Of a DNA stretch of 64,000 nt, positions 61,513 through 64,000 are shown piece after piece. The stretch covers positions 730,001 to 794,000 of the forward strand of contig JAODUO010000052.1 of assembly GCA_025642075.2 (NCBI GenBank). Reading direction: 5' to 3'. The notes under the pieces were generated by a model that saw only the letters and a program-made list of their open reading frames with translations, did no database searches and had not been told where the DNA came from. A program made the translations under genes and the position numbers. Numbering within the stretch: position 1 is the stretch's first letter; each line of letters opens with the position of its first letter. The stretch comes from Ridgeia piscesae (taxonomy: Eukaryota > Annelida > Polychaeta > Sabellida > Siboglinidae).

Positions 61513-63797
61513 AAGTTAGGTAGAACAAGTTAGGCAGTCACTGCCACTGTGTGGATAGAACAAGCAAGGTACTTCTACTGGATGGATAGAACAAACCAAA
61601 TACTTCGTTCCTCTGCTTGAATAAAACAAGTCACATACTTCCACTGACTGGATAATACTGGCTTAGATACTTCCACTTGCTAGATAGAACCAGTCCGGTA
61701 CCCCCACAGCCTGGATAGAACAAGCTAGGTACTTCCACTTGCTAGATAGAACCAATCCGGTACCCCCACAGTCTGGATAGAACAAGCTAGGTACTTCCAC
61801 GTGCTAGATAGAACCAATCCGGTACCCCCACAGCCTGGATAGAACAAGCTAGGTACTTCCACTTGCTAGATAGAACCAATCCGGTACCCCCACAGTCTGG
61901 ATAGAACAAGCTAGGTACTTCCACTTGCTAGATAGAACCAATCCGGTACCCCCACAGCCTGGATAGAACAAGCTAGGTACTTCCACTTGCTAGATATAAC
62001 CAATCCGGTACCCCCACAGCCTGGATAGAACAAGCTAGGTACTTCCACGTGCTAGATAGAACCAATCCGGTACCCCCACAGCCTGGATAGAACAAGCTAG
62101 ATACTTCCACTTGCTAGATAGAACCAATCCGGTACCCCCACAGCCTGGATAGAACAAGCTAGGTACTTCCACTTGCTAGATAGAACCAATCCGGTACCCC
62201 CACAGCCTGGATAGAACAAGCTAGGTACTTCCACTTGCTAGATAGAACCAATCCGGTACCTCCACAGCCTGGATAGAACAAGCTAGGTACTTCCACTTGC
62301 TAGATAGAACCAATCCGGTACCCCCACAGCCTGGATAGAACAAGCTAGGTACTTCCACTTGCTAGATAGAACCAACCGTACCCCCACAGCCTGGATAGAA
62401 CAAGCTAGGTATTTCCACTTGCTAGATAGAACCAATCCGGTACCTCCACAGCCTGGATAGAACAAGCTAGGTACTTCCACTTGCTAGATAGAACCAATCC
62501 GGTACCCCCACAGCCTGGATAGAACAAGCTAGGTACTTCCACTTGCTAGATAGAACCAATCCGGTACCCCCACAGCCTGGATAGAACAAGCTAGGTACTT
62601 CCACTTGCTAGATAGAACCAATCCGGTACCTCCACAGCCTGGATAGAACAAGCTAGGTACTTCCACTTGCTAGATAGAACCAATCCGGTACCCCCACAGC
62701 CTGGATAGAACAAGCTAGGTACTTCCACTTGCTAGATAGAACCAATCCGGTACCTCCACAGCCTGGATAGAACAAGCTAGGTACTTCCACTTGCTAGATA
62801 GAACCAATCCGGTACCCCACAGCCTGGATAGAACAAGCTAGGTACTTCCACTTGCTAGATAGAACCAATCCGGTACCCCCACAGCCTGGATAGAACAAGC
62901 TAGGTACTTCCACTTGCTAGATAGAACCAATCCGGTACTTCCACAGCCTGGATAGAACAAGCTAGGTACTTCCACTTGCTAGATAGAACCAATCCGGTAC
63001 TCCACAGCCTGGATAGAACAAGCTAGGTACTTCCACTTGCTAGATAGAACCAATCCGGTACCTCCACAGCCTGGATAGAACAAGCTAGGTACTTCCACTT
63101 GCTAGATAGAACCAATCCGGTACCCCCACAGCCTGGATAGAACAAGCTAGGTACTTCCACTTGCTAGATAGAACCAATCCGGTGCCCCCACAGCCTGGAT
63201 AGAACAAGCTAGGTACTTCCACTTGCTAGATAGAACCAATCCGGTACCCCCACAGCCTGGATAGAACAAGCTAGGTACTTCCACTTGCTAGATAGAACCA
63301 ATCCGGTACCCCCACAGCCTGGATAGAACAAGCTAGGTACTTCCACTTGCTAGATAGAACCAATCCGGTACCTCCACAGCCTGGATAGAACAAGCTAGGT
63401 ACTTCCACTTGCTAGATAGAACCAATCCGGTACCTCCACAGCCTGGATAGAACAAGCTAGGTACTTCCACTTGCTAGATAGAACCAATCCGGTACCCCCA
63501 CAGCCTGGATAGAACAAGCTAGGTACTTCCACTTGCTAGATAGAACCAATCCGGTGCCCCCACAGCCTGGATAGAACAAGCTAGGTACTTCCACTTGCTA
63601 GATAGAACCAATCCGGTACCCCCACAGCCTGGATAGAACAAGCTAGGTACTTCCACTTGCTAGATAGAACCAATCTGGTACCCCCACAGCCTGGATAGAA
63701 CAAGCTAGGTACTTCCACGTGCTAGATAGAACCAATCCGGTACCCCCACAGCCTGGATAGAACAAGCTAGGCACTTCCACTTGCTTGATAGAACAAA
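61513..63797. repeat. 62-bp dimeric minisatellite
   Basis: About 34 units of 62 bp, each the join of two related 31-bp monomers: 'gatagaaccaatccggtacc'+'cccacagcctg' and 'gatagaacaagctaggtact'+'tccacttgcta'. The monomers match at 20 of 31 positions. From 61513 to about 61690 only diverged monomer-like units are present. After that the dimer is nearly homogeneous to the end, with 'cccccac', 'cctccac' and 'cttccac' variants. Confidence 0.97.
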
Positions 63798-64000
63798 CCA
63801 GACTGTGATTATCAAGATAACGTTTCTGTTGCTGATTTGACATGAATATATGAACGAAGCCCACTTGTCTCTCTTTCGTTATGAAGTTGTAATAATTATT
63901 GTCATTCAGTAACCGCTTTTAGATGCATTCAAAGCGGCTATGCGTCATTAAAGAGTTTTTAGCATACTTTGATTTTAATCTGTAGCGATTACCATGTTAA
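63798..64000. other. unique right flank
   Basis: AT-rich, with the local inverted piece 'accgctttt'...'aaagcggct' at about 63911-63938. No gene is seen. Confidence 0.45.

Overview
The window looks like a piece of a large, intron-rich animal genome, most likely a marine invertebrate, with a mollusc or other lophotrochozoan as my best guess. The signs are one short protein-coding exon with GT/AG borders in more than 60 kb, tRNA-derived SINEs with the tail style common in invertebrates, a MITE-like foldback element, long TA microsatellites, and no bacterial operon structure. The species cannot be named from the sequence alone.

The only gene segment I can support is one + strand exon (10244-10372). 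It encodes 43 residues of a Ser/Thr kinase N-lobe, with the beta-3 'VAIK' lysine, the alpha-C glutamate and an '[10 protein letters not shown]' motif, and it is closest in style to the CAMK-like (AMPK-related: MARK/SIK/HUNK) kinases. If nothing was missed, the rest of the window is intron of this gene or intergenic DNA. The flanking introns would be over 10 kb upstream and up to 53 kb downstream.

About half of the window (roughly 31 kb by my coordinates) is tandem repeat. More than 25 unrelated minisatellite or microsatellite arrays follow one another, separated by 0.2-4 kb of unique sequence. The largest are a 53-bp array (2.1-6.4 kb), a 41-bp array (11.5-14.5 kb), a GA-rich tract (15.4-17.1 kb), a 31-bp array (19.5-21.4 kb), a 34-bp array (25.2-28.1 kb), a 20-bp array (29.6-30.8 kb), a 32/11-bp array (35.9-37.9 kb), a 31-bp array (38.4-40.0 kb), a second 34-bp array (49.6-51.3 kb) and a 62-bp dimeric array (61.5-63.8 kb). 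Nearly all long open reading frames here are by-products of stop-free repeat units and are not genes.

Dispersed elements between the arrays are two tRNA-headed SINE copies and a 3' fragment of the same family (18.6, 31.7 and 19.2 kb), two copies of another dispersed repeat (18.3 and 29.2 kb), and a 551-bp TTAA-flanked MITE (40861-41411). I found no rRNA, standalone tRNA, CRISPR array, transposase gene or virus. No new multi-gene system is visible. The notable material is the repeat architecture: exact higher-order repeats, hairpin-bearing units, unit lengths near whole helical turns, and units that carry strong splice-donor motifs on the minus strand.
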